Assembly (NCBI GenBank): GCA_951799405.1 | Contig: OX637333.1 | Span: 29,904,785 to 29,968,784, forward strand | Direction: 5' to 3' | From: Agapetus fuscipes | Taxonomy: Eukaryota > Arthropoda > Insecta > Trichoptera > Glossosomatidae | Length of the DNA: 64,000 nucleotides | Part shown: positions 1 to 10,287 of the stretch, piece by piece | Layout of the letters: every line of letters begins with the position of its first letter | Numbering within the stretch: the first letter of the stretch is position 1 | Position numbers and translations under genes: made by a program | Notes under the pieces: generated by a model | Databases searched by the model: none | What the model saw: only the letters and a program-made list of their open reading frames with translations | What the model was told of the DNA's origin: nothing

Positions 1-28
1 GGTAAACAAAAACTAAGGCAGCGATATG
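1..28. mobile_element. MITE-G terminal fragment
   Basis: It matches the right terminus of the complete MITE-G at 45878-46134 (GGTAAACAAGAACTAAGGC, then AGCGA). The element is cut by the window edge. Confidence 0.55.
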
Positions 29-191
29 GCACAAAAGAGCTTTTAAGCTTGATATTGAGATTAACAATTCAAAATTTAAGTTGGATTGGAGCCGTCGTTA
101 GCACTTCAGTCAATTTCAAATTAGTTGTGTTAAATGAATGGGAGAAAAGTTTTTCTGAAATGTATTTGCCTATACCCTATGCACGCGCCTG
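29..191 (+). mobile_element. MITE-H (hAT-type) 5'-truncated copy
   Basis: It shares the internal TTGATATTGAGATT block and the terminus TGCACGCGCCTG with the complete copies at 2647-2843 and 21794-21979. It abuts a MITE-G end on its left, so the two are probably nested. Confidence 0.6.
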
Positions 192-378
192 CTTTCCAGC
201 CAGCCATCGATCGGACTGGTAGGCTTATCATACTTAAAAAAAAATGCATTTTTCGTCTCCTCTGCCTTTCATACCTCCATCGAGACCAATCATTCTATTT
301 CATCCAAACTGTAGCATGGACTGAAATTTTCATCTGAATATTTATTTTATCAGAAAAATATGTTTTAATTGTTTTTGC

Positions 379-462
379 GAGCTTGGTTGTCGCAACAAAG
401 CGCTAATTCTCAAGCAAGACTCATTTTCTGTAAAGCTAGATGAACCTTTGATGACCGGTCAA
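379..462 (-). repeat. SINE-1 body fragment
   Basis: Reverse-strand match to the SINE-1 central body (CAAGCTCG, TAGCGACGACC, CTTGCTTGAG, GACCGGTCA). Neither tRNA head nor 3' tail remains. Confidence 0.7.
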
Positions 463-474
463 TAATAATAATCA

Positions 475-971
475 ATAATCTAAGTTGCAGAGATATAGCC
501 CCCTGAAAGGTAAAACTGAATGAGTGCCGACCCACAGATTTGAGAAATCGTGGATATTTTTTTTATTGGGAGTAACTTCTCATAGTAAGTGAACTAATTA
601 TAAGGAAGTGCTCATGAAGAAGTTCTACACTACAGGGTTTTCACTTTTTTGAAGTGTTTTCTCTCGTAGATAAAAAAAAAAATGCATTTGACTGAGATAA
701 CTATATTGGCTTAATATGTCATTTATTCAGTTTTACCTTAAAGATATCGATATATTGCATTTAGGATTCTTATTAAATGCATTCCCATAAACAGACACGT
801 ATAAATCCGCGCTTACAGATGCCGCATATGAACTTACAAATTATAATCAAAACAAATGAACATAAGCCCTGCAACTCTAGCCGAGCTTCCTTGAAGCAGG
901 GGTGACATTGGCAAAGTAAACTATTTTTAACAGAATGGGCTTAAGTCTCATACCAACTTAAAAGTCAAGGA
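475..971 (-). repeat. Repeat A copy interrupted by MITE-P
   Basis: Reads on the reverse strand from CTTGACTTTTAAG near 971 to TTGCAACTTAGATT near 475. The copy is split by the MITE-P at 498-749. Repeat A is the 3' end of the RTE-1 LINE (see 7428-9552). Confidence 0.75.
498..749 (+). mobile_element. MITE-P, complete copy
   Basis: Non-coding element of 252 bp. Its termini are inverted: GGTAAAACTGAATGAGTG near the left end and TTATTCAGTTTTACC near the right. The 5-bp string ATATA flanks it on both sides (493-497, 750-754) and restores repeat A when removed. The superfamily is not assigned. Confidence 0.75.
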
Positions 972-1495
972 AGTGCTAGCAAGTACATACCTACCTAATT
1001 AAAAATACAAAGTATCTTTGGTTTTTTTTTATGAAAAATTTTGGCATCTGACTTCAGATTCCAAGAAAATTGCTGACATTCAATGTAGATAGATACTTAT
1101 ATAACGTTGTTTTTATTTTTATCATCAAGAAATAATATCCATTGCTCTCAGTCCTTGAGTTTTATACAAATTCCTCTTCCATACAAAGGCTATTGAAAAA
1201 TCCTTTGTGACCATCCATTCTAAGCCACGCCTCCCCAGCTCAGATCCCGGCCGGTGATTGGCTGAAACTCGCGAAAGCTTTGCGCTGATTGGTCGGAACG
1301 TGAAAATGCCGTGTTGTGATTGGTGGAAATTCAAGCTTTTCTTCTGACAATATTGCTTTTAGAAAGAGGGGGCTTTATACAGATTGTGCGTGTTAGAGGG
1401 AGCTAGATGTATGAAAGAGGTCTTGTGGAGTGAAACAATTTCTGGAGTATGAAAAATAACCTCCACAAATAGACTCGTAGAAAGTAGATCTATTT
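972..1495. other. otp intron, unassigned, with CCAAT-like cluster
   Basis: No repeat family or convincing ORF seen. The only structure I notice is the GC-richer block at 1225-1335, listed separately. Confidence 0.4.
1257..1323 (+). promoter_or_regulatory. Three ATTGG (inverted CCAAT) boxes at 31-bp spacing
   Basis: ATTGG occurs at 1257, 1288 and 1319, each inside GATTGGYNGRAA. The 31-bp spacing is exact. It may be a degenerate tandem repeat or an NF-Y-type element. No transcription start can be assigned, and regulation is inference. Confidence 0.3.
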
Positions 1496-1804
1496 TCTTT
1501 TTAAGAAATCCTGTGCGGGAGACTCCCTAGATTCTTGAGACTCTAGAGGTCTATGACACTTGTTGTAGTGCCGCAAGTACGAGCTTGGTTGTCGCTACAA
1601 AGCGCCAATACTCAAGCAAGACCCAGTTGCTGTAAGGCTGGATTGATCGGTCTTTGGTACAGGCTTTATGATTTTTTTCAACCCAACGAAGAGCTTATTT
1701 GAAAATATAAATGGTATATTTTTGTGCTCCGCTGGGATCTGAATCCCCAACCTTCCATTTAGATACGAGTCCGAAGTGCTACCACTGGACTACGGACCGG
1801 TCCA
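1496..1804 (-). repeat. SINE-1 with tail a, near full length
   Basis: Reverse-strand tRNA-derived SINE. The head starts GGACCGGTCCGTAGTCCAG and has a diverged B box. Body and tail a (CCGCACAGGATTTCTTAAAA) follow. The poly-A end is at the low coordinate. Confidence 0.85.
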
Positions 1805-1808
1805 AGAT

Positions 1809-1925
1809 GCCAACGACACGTGGTGTACCTGAGCGGGAACCCATCCAAGTACTATCCGCGCCCAATGTTGCTTAACTTCGGTGATCTGATGAGAACCGTT
1901 GCTTTCAACATGGTATTGTCGTTGA
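1809..1925 (-). rRNA. 5S rRNA-like sequence (probable pseudogene or 5S-derived repeat)
   Basis: On the reverse strand this closely resembles insect 5S rRNA over nearly its whole length of about 120 nt. It starts CAACGACAATACCATG and contains GATCACCGAAGTTAAGC (internal A-box region) and TAGTACTTGGATGGG. It ends in CACCACGTGTCGTTGGC, complementary to the 5' end. Changes follow GGATGGG (TTCCCGCTCAGG where functional 5S has roughly TGACCGCYTGGG), within the C-box region. With a SINE directly adjoining at 1804, this argues for a retroposed pseudogene or 5S-headed SINE rather than an active gene. Confidence 0.7.
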
Positions 1926-2009
1926 AAAATACAAGTTGTCAGAATACGAATAAAAAAATATTGACATGGAGCTCCTCCCATAGGTTATACATAATTGAAT
2001 GTTTGAAGT

Positions 2010-2127
2010 GTGGCGGCGCTATGGACAAGCGGATCAAGATGGTGACCAGCGTGTTTGTTGTAAAAACAATGCTGCTTCGAATCCCGTCGGCCTCCTTGAC
2101 GGTAGCTTTGACCCTGAGTTAACAGAT
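2010..2127 (+). repeat. SINE-3 head and body fragment
   Basis: tRNA-like head with A box TGGACAAGCGG and B box GCTTCGAATCCC. It is followed by the SINE-3 block TTTGACCCTGAGTTAACAGAT and ends in a T-run that meets the next SINE-1. Confidence 0.6.
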
Positions 2128-2129
2128 GT

Positions 2130-2452
2130 AATTTTTTTTTAAGAAATCCTGTGCGGGAGACTCCCTAGATTCTAGAGACTCTAGGGGGTATGACACTTGT
2201 TGTAGTGCCGCAGAGGTGTACGAGCTTGGTCGTCGCTACAAAGCGCCAATACTCAAGCAAGACCCAGTTGCTGTAAGGCTGGATCGACCTTTGGTGACCG
2301 ATCATTGGTAAAGGTTTATGAATTTTTCAACCCAGCGAAGAGCAAATTTGAAAATATAAATGGTAGGTATATTTTTTGTGCTCCGCTGGGATTCGAACCC
2401 ACAACCTTCCCATTCAGAGTCCGCAGTGTTACCACTGAGCTACGGACCGGTC
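2130..2452 (-). repeat. SINE-1 with tail a, full length
   Basis: Complete from GACCGGTCCGTAGCTCAGTG (2452) through B box GGTTCGAATCC, body and tail a to the A-run at 2130. It is one of the best-preserved reference copies. Confidence 0.88.
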
Positions 2453-2507
2453 AAATTATTTTTCAATTATTTGACAATTATTTTTCTTCTTCTTCATTAA
2501 TAGACAT

Positions 2508-2959
2508 TTTCTTAATAAATTTATGAAGAAAAATGCAATTCACCAACCTAGCCTGAAACAGGTATTAATTATTAACTATTTTGTAATATTTTAATGAAAT
2601 ATTGATAAATTATAACCCAGTCATATCTGTTGAACTAGGGTCAAAGCAGGGGCGTGCATCCCATACAGGCACATCATCACATGCCAACAATAGGTAGGCA
2701 ATATATGGTAAAAAAACGCATTTAAGCCTGATATTGAGATTTCAAATTCAAAATCTAAGTTCGATTGGACCCATCGTAATCACAGGAATGGGAAAAAATA
2801 TTCATTCTGAAATGCAGTTGCCTATACCCTATTCACGCGCCTGGTTCAAAGTTGTTGATGATAGGGCACGGTGCAGGTGGGGTTCGAACTTGCACTTATT
2901 CCAATAACGCAAATTCAGGCGCCAACGCCTTATCCGCTCGACCATAGCTACATAACGAA
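2508..2959 (-). repeat. SINE-3 copy carrying MITE-H
   Basis: Reverse-strand copy. The tRNA-like head is near 2870-2959 (GGTCGAGCGGATAAGGCG, B box AGTTCGAACCC). The 3' part, CCTGTTTCAGGCTAGG, is near 2560 and the tail near 2510. MITE-H occupies 2647-2843. Confidence 0.65.
2647..2843 (+). mobile_element. MITE-H, complete hAT-type element
   Basis: 197-bp non-coding element with imperfect inverted termini (CAGGGGCGTG left, CACGCGCCTG right). The 8-bp target duplications are GGTCAAAG (2639-2646) and GTTCAAAG (2844-2851), which is diagnostic of hAT elements. Confidence 0.85.
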
Positions 2960-4169
2960 GATCGGTGGTCAGCCATGGGTATTTTTACTTTAAATACTGT
3001 AAATCTCAAACATATGTCTTTAGGTACCTACTTACTTCCAACAAAATATTATCTATTTATCTAGTAATTCATGAATTACAATAGATGAATTATTATCTGT
3101 GTTCTCAAGATTTATTGTAGGTTGGTAGGTACATATAATACAAAAAAACAGCTAACGTTAAATCTTAGACGATACAAAATTTATTTGTAGCCCTTTCAAG
3201 AAATAGACGAAATCTCCACCTACAATTTCACATCTCACATTGGCAGGTCTACAACCCTAGCACCACATTTTCTTGGCAACGCGACGCAGACACCGCTACA
3301 CTTCTCTTTCACACAATGAAAATTTCATACCGAGTAAAAGAGACAACATAATCAAATTTCCCCACGCGTTCCATAGTGCTTACAGCAGTACCAACAAAAC
3401 ATTTTGCATCTCGCTTTTGTAGGTTAAATTCGTATGAAACAAAAAGAGAAAACGATTTTTGTGTTTGCTTAGGGTTGAAAATTGTTTAAGCATGATAGAA
3501 CCAAATGTGATTTTGGGGTAGTGTGAGAATGGTTCTTGTGTTTTGAATGAATAAAGACTAGATTTGTGTGATAGTAAATAGTGTTTGGTTCGTTTTTGCA
3601 GATCTTTTCTCAATCCGTCATATTGTACGTAGCTCGGGTTCACAATGGTTGAACAATATTGCCATACAGCTCAGTTAGATTTCGGATTTCATTAAATAAA
3701 CTGTAAATGCTTACAATGGCGACCGTTTTGTGTAATTTCAATCATGAATTGCAATCCTGCAACAATTAAAAATTAAATAAACGTAAGAAAACACGAAACT
3801 CAATAGAAAATATATTTTTAATAGCATTTAGATATCCAAGAAATAAATAATCAATTAATTGATAGACCAAAATTAATTAATAAATAATCAAAACATGGAT
3901 TAAATAAAAGTGAATGAAGTGTGTTTATTAATAAATAAATAATAATTAATGACATTTTAATTAAAAAATAATATTTTTTCAATTAAGTGGGAATAGCATC
4001 TAGTCATTGAAAGTTACCTAATTAAAAAAAAACACATTAAATATTTTAAGTACCTAGCTAGGTTTTATTTTAATGAATTGTAAGTTGATATTTTTAATTA
4101 TTTTTTAAATCAAATAATAATTCTTTACCAACCTTTTTATTTGATGAAAAATAAAATTTATTAATGATA
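2960..4169. other. otp intron, AT-rich, unassigned
   Basis: Very AT-rich, especially 3760-4150. I see no exon, repeat family or supported ORF. The 87-codon minus ORF at 3380-3643 has no recognisable motif. Confidence 0.4.
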
Positions 4170-4400
4170 ATAGGTTGGTATGAGGCTGACCACCCGTGCT
4201 GTAAAAAAATATTTACTTTGCCAATGTCACCTCTGTTTCAAGGAGGGTTGGCAATAGTTTCAAGCTTTATGTTTATTTTAGGTTTAGCTTTTTTATCTAC
4301 GAGCGAATTTACCTATAGGTACCTACGTCTACTTATGGGAATGTATGTCACATGAATCTTAAATCTAATAGGTATATATTTGCAACTTAGATTATAGATT
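4170..4400 (+). repeat. Repeat A, diverged
   Basis: Begins TAGGTTGGTATGAGGCTGAC and ends TTGCAACTTAGATTATAGAT. It lacks the usual TTCCTTGACTTA start. Confidence 0.7.
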
Positions 4401-4527
4401 TTTCATTCTACACGGACAAATTCACTTCTAAAATTGTATTATTGTTTTGAATAATATTTTCCCTTTAGGTGAAGTCTAAAACTATTCTTGAGGAGAAGAG
4501 TTCACTATTTATTAGATAGTATCTAGT

Positions 4528-4795
4528 TCTAGAAGTTGCTAGAATGCTTGCATCCCATAGCAGAGGGCTAGGGTTCAATCCACACTGTGGACGTCAGAAT
4601 GAAACTTAAATTAAAAATGCCGACAAGGCTAACTCAGCCTTCTCAAGAAATGCGTAGCAAGCTCCTCGGAAGCTGTAAAGACCCAACTTCAAGTGAAGTG
4701 CTTGGTGTAAGGCCTGCTTCCTTGCATGTGAAAATAAATAGGTTACACACGCCACATGTAGCTCCTTCGGGGACAACGTGGTGAGAAGTTAAACT
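4528..4795 (+). repeat. SINE-2, diverged
   Basis: Decayed tRNA head (AGAATGCTTGCATCCCATAG, B box GGGTTCAATCC). It is followed by the SINE-2 body (CTCAGCC, ACTTCAAGTGAAGTG, GTGTAAGGCC, AAATAAATAGGTT). Confidence 0.7.
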
Positions 4796-4799
4796 CAAA

Positions 4800-4972
4800 C
4801 ATAGTGGCAACGCTTCGGACTTGTAAATGGACGGTCGTGGGCTCGAATCCCAGCATTTCTATTTTCAAATATGCTCTTCGCTTGGTTGAAAGATTCATAA
4901 ACCTTTACCAAAGACCGGTCACCAAAGGTCCATCCAGGCCTACAGCAACTGGGTCCTGCTTGAGAATTTGCA
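4800..4972 (+). repeat. SINE-1 head plus body fragment
   Basis: The head includes GGCTCGAATCCCAGC. The body continues to GGGTCCTGCTTGAG and the 3' module is missing. Confidence 0.7.
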
Positions 4973-5262
4973 ATTTATTCATTTATTATCATTATTTTTA
5001 TTATTTAAGTGCCTATAGTTACAAATAGTTACGGAGCTTTTTAAACTTATTCTAAATGTTCTTAAAAATGTTGGTATAAACATTTAAAAAATAAGTGTTT
5101 TCTTGCAGATTTTCGTATAAAAATGACCAGATGAAATATAAGTAATGTGAGTGACAGTACAGAGGAAGTAGAGTGAAGTTAATAATGACAATTAATAGAG
5201 TGTAATGTGGATAAACATGTTATGTAAGTACCTACACTATATTATATCATATTAATCTGGTG

Positions 5263-5350
5263 CAGTGGTTCCCAACCTGGGGCGATTAAAAATGTTTTTT
5301 TGGAAAGGCTTCTATCCCCGCCCGTCGATATTTTTCATATAAGCATAAGA
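5263..5350 (+). mobile_element. hAT-like terminus
   Basis: CAGTGGTTCCCAACCTGGGG is a typical end of Charlie-like hAT elements. The matching right end is not found nearby. Confidence 0.4.
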
Positions 5351-5580
5351 GGGCGATGGGCTAATTTATTTATTGATAAGTAGTCAAAGTGTGACAGATT
5401 CAGATCCCGGCACAGCTCAAAAATTTCTCCAGCGATGTTTTCTAAAATCTTCAAGTAGTTTTGGAACTTTCAGATCCTATACCGTTTTGCCTTCATATAG
5501 ATTGGTCCATCCGTCTTCGGAGACGATTTCACGCCTCCAGGATAAGAAGGTGTATTTGCAAGTTATTATTAGAAATGTTT

Positions 5581-5730
5581 GCAACTTCAACTGAAGCGGT
5601 TGGCGTAAGGCTGGCCCCCTTACCTGTAAAAATAAATAGGATTAACTCGCCACATGCGACCCCTTCAGGGATAGCGCGGCAAGAAGTTACATGTGTATTA
5701 TATGTGTAGCTTAGTTGCGTTTTTTTGCAG
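5581..5730 (+). repeat. SINE-2 3' half
   Basis: From CTTCAACTGAAGCGGTTGGC to the 3' end TGTGTAGCTTAGTTGCG. The tRNA head is absent. Confidence 0.75.
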
Positions 5731-6196
5731 GTTCCAACAACTATTTGGTTACGAGGTGATGAAAGGATTTGGAGAGAATCTATGAATATGTTGTTATGAT
5801 GGGATGAACATAAGCGACAAAAATGTTCAGGAGAGCAGTTTGGGAGGCATTGCTTCCCATTTATTTTTATTTATTTGAGAAAACTACAGCTTTATAAAAG
5901 TGATTACAATGGTGTTCTTAAAATTAATATAAGCCAAAATTGTTTCTTCTATTTAAAATTATAGAGAAAGAATAATAATTTGATCAGTATGCTGAGCTTG
6001 TATTGACATATCATAGAAAATTGAGAAGACAAGAAAATAAAAAAGAAAAGGAGAGCAAAACAAAAAGCAAAAAAACAAAAAGCAAAAAAGACACAAGTTG
6101 TCAAGCAACAAAAAAGAAAAAAAAAAGAAACAAGGTGTAAGAAAAGAAATTAAAAGTAAAAGTAAAGTGGAAAGGAATGAGGAAAAGGAGGGATTA

Positions 6197-6590
6197 TTAC
6201 GTAAGTGAAGGAGCTTGATTGAGGGAGTTAGGGGACAGAGTTGAAAAATATCTCAATTTATTGCGAAAGGTTGTTAATGAGTCATGGAAAATATCTAAAT
6301 TTTTGAAATTTTGGTTATAGTCACGCTGTATTCTGAATAAAGTTGAGTGGTATCGGTAATTGGTATGACAAATGGGTAGGTGAAATAAATTTTGCGAGCG
6401 GGTACGTCTGTTTGGTATAAGAAAAGATATGTTACATAATAAATCAGGGGAGTCAATTGTATTATTGCATATGATAAAAAGCTTCGTCAAACAGGAGGCG
6501 TTTTTAACGGGCGTCAAGGCGTGAGCGTATTTAAACGTCGCGTACATTGTGTGGATTTGGTGAAACGCTTTCGACGCTATTCAGTCGTCG
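6197..6590 (-). pseudogene. LINE reverse transcriptase C-terminus (Jockey/R1-like), fragment
   Basis: The reverse-strand ORF at 6197-6547 (116 codons) carries the block RRTRSQNLFHLPICHTNYR followed by a YHSTLFR segment. This resembles the region near the C-terminus of Jockey- and R1-type LINE reverse transcriptases. No RT core motif is present, so it is a 5'-truncated remnant. The low-coordinate side (5870-6195) is A-rich and may be its 3' UTR. Clade assignment is weak. Confidence 0.45.
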
Positions 6591-6603
6591 TCGCTCGTCA
6601 CCT

Positions 6604-6897
6604 GAAATCCTGTGCGGGAGACCCCCTAGATTCTAGAGACTTTAGGGGTTTATGACACTTGTTGTAGTGCCGAAGAGGTGTTCGAGCTTGGTCGTTGCTA
6701 CAAAGCGCCAATATTCAAGCAAGGCTGGATGGACCTTTGGTCACCGGTCATTGGTACCTAAAGGTTTATGAATTTTTCAACCCAGCGAAGAGCAAATTTT
6801 AAAAGATAAATAGTATGTTTTTTGTGCTCCGCCGGGATTCGAACCCACAACCTTCCCATTCAGTCCGCGGTGTTACCACTGAGCTACGGACCGGTCA
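6604..6897 (-). repeat. SINE-1 with tail a, internally deleted
   Basis: Full-length layout from GGACCGGTCAG to the GAAATCCTGTGCGGG end, lacking the CCCAGTTGCTGT segment of the body. Confidence 0.85.
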
Positions 6898-6899
6898 GG

Positions 6900-7312
6900 T
6901 TAAAACGAAGTAGGGCATAAGCGACGTTTTGGTCAAAAATGAGTTATGAATGCTATCCTACTTATTTTTTTCCGTTCTTTCTAATGCGCCAACTCCCATA
7001 GCTCTACGATGATTTTTGTGTTGTTCATGCCTAAGCAAACAATTGCGTTTTCGAAGTATGGTTTTGGTGTAACCGACAAGATTTTGTCCTTTTTTTGTCC
7101 TAAAGGCGATTGTGACATAAAAAAAAATCGTAAAACATCGTAAATCCACATTAATAGGAATGCCAAAAAATGCCTTTATTTTTTTTAATTTTAGAGCTGT
7201 TTTGATTTTAACGATATGATAAAAAATAAAAAAGTTATGCCATTTTTCTGCAATCTCAAACTGCTCTCCTGAACAATTTAGTATTTGTCGCTTATGCTCT
7301 TCTTCGTTTTAA
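6900..7312. mobile_element. Inverted-repeat DNA element, TTAA at both ends
   Basis: 413-bp element. The left end TTAAAACGAAG then GCATAAGCGAC mirrors the right end GTCGCTTATGC then CTTCGTTTTAA. TTAA at both edges could be a piggyBac-type duplication or part of the inverted repeat. A fragment with the same terminus lies at 5807-5850. Non-coding. Confidence 0.65.
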
Positions 7313-7427
7313 TCGTCGATATATTTTTTTAAATAGATTTGTGAAGAGGAATTCAATTCACCAACCTATTTTGCCTGGCCAGAAACAGGTATTAACGTTT
7401 TCAATTAACGATTCATGATTTCAATTC

Positions 7428-9188
7428 AGGAATTTTGGAGGTGGATCAATGCGGATAGAAATAAATCTTCTGCATTGACCACTCCAAGAGTCAAAAGTGC
7501 TGCCGGTGAGATGGTATGGGAGAATGAAGAAGTATGCAAGAGATGGAAGAACTATTTTCAAGAAATTTTTGGTCAGGGTGAAAGAAGAATTTATGAACAG
7601 ATAGATGAAGAAAATGAATTGAATATTTTGAAAGAAGAAATGAAAGTGTCTATTTCACGTCTGAAGAATGGGAAGTCTGCTGGGTTTGATGGTATAAATG
7701 GTGAAATGTTGAAAGCAGGAGGTGAATGCTTGATAGATTGGATGTACGAATTATGTAAGCTTTGTGTGAATGCAGGAGTAGTACCTACCGATGGATTGGA
7801 GGAAGGCAGTCATTGTTCCCATTTACAAAGGTAAAGGGGACAAAAAAGACTGTCAGAACTTCAGACCAATCAGTCTACTCAGTATACCAGGAAAAGTCTT
7901 CTGTAAGTGTAAGGTGATTATAAAAATAGTGATTCTGACTACTAGTGAAAGGATTTCCGATGTACAGTCCGGCTTTATGGCCGGTAGAGGCTGTGTTGAT
8001 CAGATTTTTACTCTACGACAACTTGTTGAAAAACAATTGTCAGTGAGGCGGAAGCTGTTCACGGCTTTTGTAGATCTGGAAAAGGCTTTTGACTCAGTAG
8101 ACAGAGGTATGTTATGGGATGTTTTGAAAGCATACGGAGTGAATGGGGCTCTCCTAGGTGCGGTGCATGCAAACTATGAAAATAGTAGGGCATGTGTTCG
8201 TATTGATGGTGAGTATAGTGAGTGGTTTGAAGTTTATAAGGGTGTGAGGCAAGGATGTGTGATGAGTCCTTGGCTATTTAACATAGTCATGGACAAGTGT
8301 GTCAGAGATGCTAGACTTAATGATTGTGGATTGATGATAGGAGAGAGCAAAGTGAGTGTTCTACTGTATGCAGATGATGCAGTTCTTGTATCTGATTCTG
8401 CAGTAGAATTGCAAACAATGCTTTCTAGATTGTATGAAGCTTTGTTAGGTAACCATTTGAAGTTGAATGCAAGTAAGACGAAAGTATTGATTTTTGAAAG
8501 AGATGATGAAAATATGAATTATGAATTTAAAATTAATGGAATGAATGTTGATGTCGTAAATGAGTTTGTATACCTGGGAAGTAAGTTTGAAAAAGATGGA
8601 AGAATGATCGGTGAATTTGAAAGAAGAATAATGAAAGGCAGGTGCGTACTGGGTGCTACCGCTAGCATCGCCAAGAACCAGAATCTTTCAAAAAATGATC
8701 GACTGGCGGTGCACGGTGGTATACTAGTGCCCACTCTGATATATGGAAGTGAAGCCTGGACGGTGAGTGGAAGTGAGATTAGTAAAGTCCATACAGTAGA
8801 AATGGACTACTTAAGAAGTATGATTGGGAAAAGACGGAGTGATAGGGTAAGGAATGATTTTGTTAGAGAGGAATGTGGTGTGAGAGAAAGTGTGAAAGTA
8901 AAAATTAAAAGAAGTATGCTTAGATGGTTTGGACATTTGGAGAAAATGAATGAGGAAAGATTGACGAAGAAAGTATATGCTGCGAGAATTGATGGATGTC
9001 GTGGAAGAGGAAGACCGAGAAAGTTATAGATGGACCAAATTTTCGAAATAGCGAATGAATGAGATATCCAGAGTCATAATAAAAGAAGAGCTTGTATGAA
9101 AAAGGTTATGGCTCTGGATGAAATGAAAGAAGTATGCAAGGATCGAAAGAAATGGCAGTTGATCTGTAATGCTGGGGGCTTAAGCTAA
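7428..9188 (+). pseudogene. RTE-1 reverse transcriptase ORF, broken
   Basis: Encodes the linker and RT domain of an RTE-clade LINE. Motifs seen: KNGKSAGFDGINGEM (7660-7720), RPISLLSIPGKVF, FVDLEKAFDSVDRG (catalytic Asp of motif A), GVRQGCVMSPWLFN (motif B), LLYADDAVLVS (catalytic YADD near 8365) and LKLNASKTKVLIF. It is dead. Relative to the copy at 42.4-44.2 kb, a 4-base insertion near 7785 shifts frame. A one-base loss near 9020 brings a stop at 9027-9029. A 6-base in-frame insertion lies near 7908. Homology continues out of frame to the original C-terminus near 9188. Confidence 0.88.
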
Positions 9189-9293
9189 GGCTTTTAAATT
9201 TAAAAAATATGAGTTGTAGTTTTTTTATTTTTTTACTGTTTAATTGCTTAGAATTTATTTGTTTTATATATTTGATTGTATTAATTACCTGTA

Positions 9294-9552
9294 CTCCTTG
9301 ACTGATAGGTTGGTATGCGGCTGACCACCCATACTGTAAAAAATGGTTCACTTTGCCAATGTCACCCCTGCTTCAGGGAAGGTCGGCAAGAGTTGCAGGG
9401 CTTATGTTCATTTGAGATTGGGGTTTTTATATTGTAGGTCCACATGCAGCATGTGTAAGCGCGAAATTATGCATGTCTGCTTGTGGGAATGCATTTAATA
9501 TGAATCTCAAATGATACATATCTTTGCAGCTGAGACTTAGATTTAGATCTAA
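9294..9552 (+). repeat. Repeat A as RTE-1 3' UTR
   Basis: Starts TCCTTGACTGATAGGTTGG and ends CTGAGACTTAGATTTAGATC just before the target duplication. It is the reference for repeat A subtype A1 (GGTTTTTATATTGTAGGTCC). Confidence 0.85.
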
Positions 9553-9733
9553 ATTCATTATTTCATATTTCTAATACATTATTAATTATAAACTACCCAA
9601 TGACATCTGTTGAACCAAGATCGAAGTTATTGTCGATAGAACAAAACGCAGGCTGGAGTCGAACCAGCGTTAGTGCCAATAACGCAAATTCGAGCACCGA
9701 CGCCTTAATCCCTCGACCATCCCGGCGACAAGT

Positions 9734-10287
9734 TGTTTCTGTGGTTTTTATAAGTAATGTATCTTCTAGACAAGCGCGAGTTTTTTCCAACGCATTCAAT
9801 AAATTTTTCAGAAAACATCCTTTATTATATTACCCTTCATCGTCGTCTTTCGTCGTCACTCGCTTTGAGTTTCGATTTTCAAAACTAATGCCGTCACAGC
9901 AGATGAAATACATTTGCAAACGTAGAAAAGAAAATTTTGTATATATGCTGCAAAACAGGACCATTCATGTATGTGTTTGAGAAACACACTCGAATACACT
10001 ATAACTTCTTTCAATATTTACAAAAAAAATTTTTTTTTCGTAATACAGTAGTTTTTAGTAGAAGTAATTATAATTTCTGAAAAAAGTATTTTTTAAAAAG
10101 CCGCCACATTTTTTTAAACCTGTTTTTGATTTGTATTGAAATGTAAGAAAATGTATGCAAAATTGAAAAAAACTAAATAGACATCTAGCGGCAAAATTCG
10201 AAAGTTTTTTTTTTTTTAGGATTTTTTTTTTTATTTGATACAAATCAAAAAAACAACAAACGAAAAAATTAAAAATGGATTTCAATC
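9734..10287. other. otp intron, unassigned, T/A-run rich
   Basis: Long T and A runs at 10020-10290. No repeat family or exon recognised. Confidence 0.4.

Larger units (their letters stand above)
7428..9552 (+). mobile_element. RTE-1 LINE, 5'-truncated, single insertion
   Basis: This insertion defines the RTE-1 3' end. One target duplication, ATTCATGATTTCA (7411-7423) and ATTCATTATTTCA (9553-9565), encloses ORF remnant, a spacer of about 115 bp and repeat A together. Repeat A is therefore the LINE's own 3' UTR. The endonuclease half and upstream part are missing. Confidence 0.85.
7320..9733 (-). repeat. SINE-3 copy split by RTE-1
   Basis: The 3' part is at 7320-7423 (TTCACCAACCTATTTTGCC). 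The remainder with tRNA-like head (GGATGGTCGAGGGATTAAGG, B box GGTTCGACTCC) is at 9553-9733. The RTE-1 insertion lies between with its target duplication. Confidence 0.65.

Noticed and set aside
3380..3643. Reverse-strand ORF of 87 codons
   Set aside because: No motif, biased composition and AT-rich surroundings. Likely chance.
6197..6547. Novel host protein-coding exon on the minus strand
   Set aside because: The residues resemble a LINE C-terminus and no splice signals bound the ORF.
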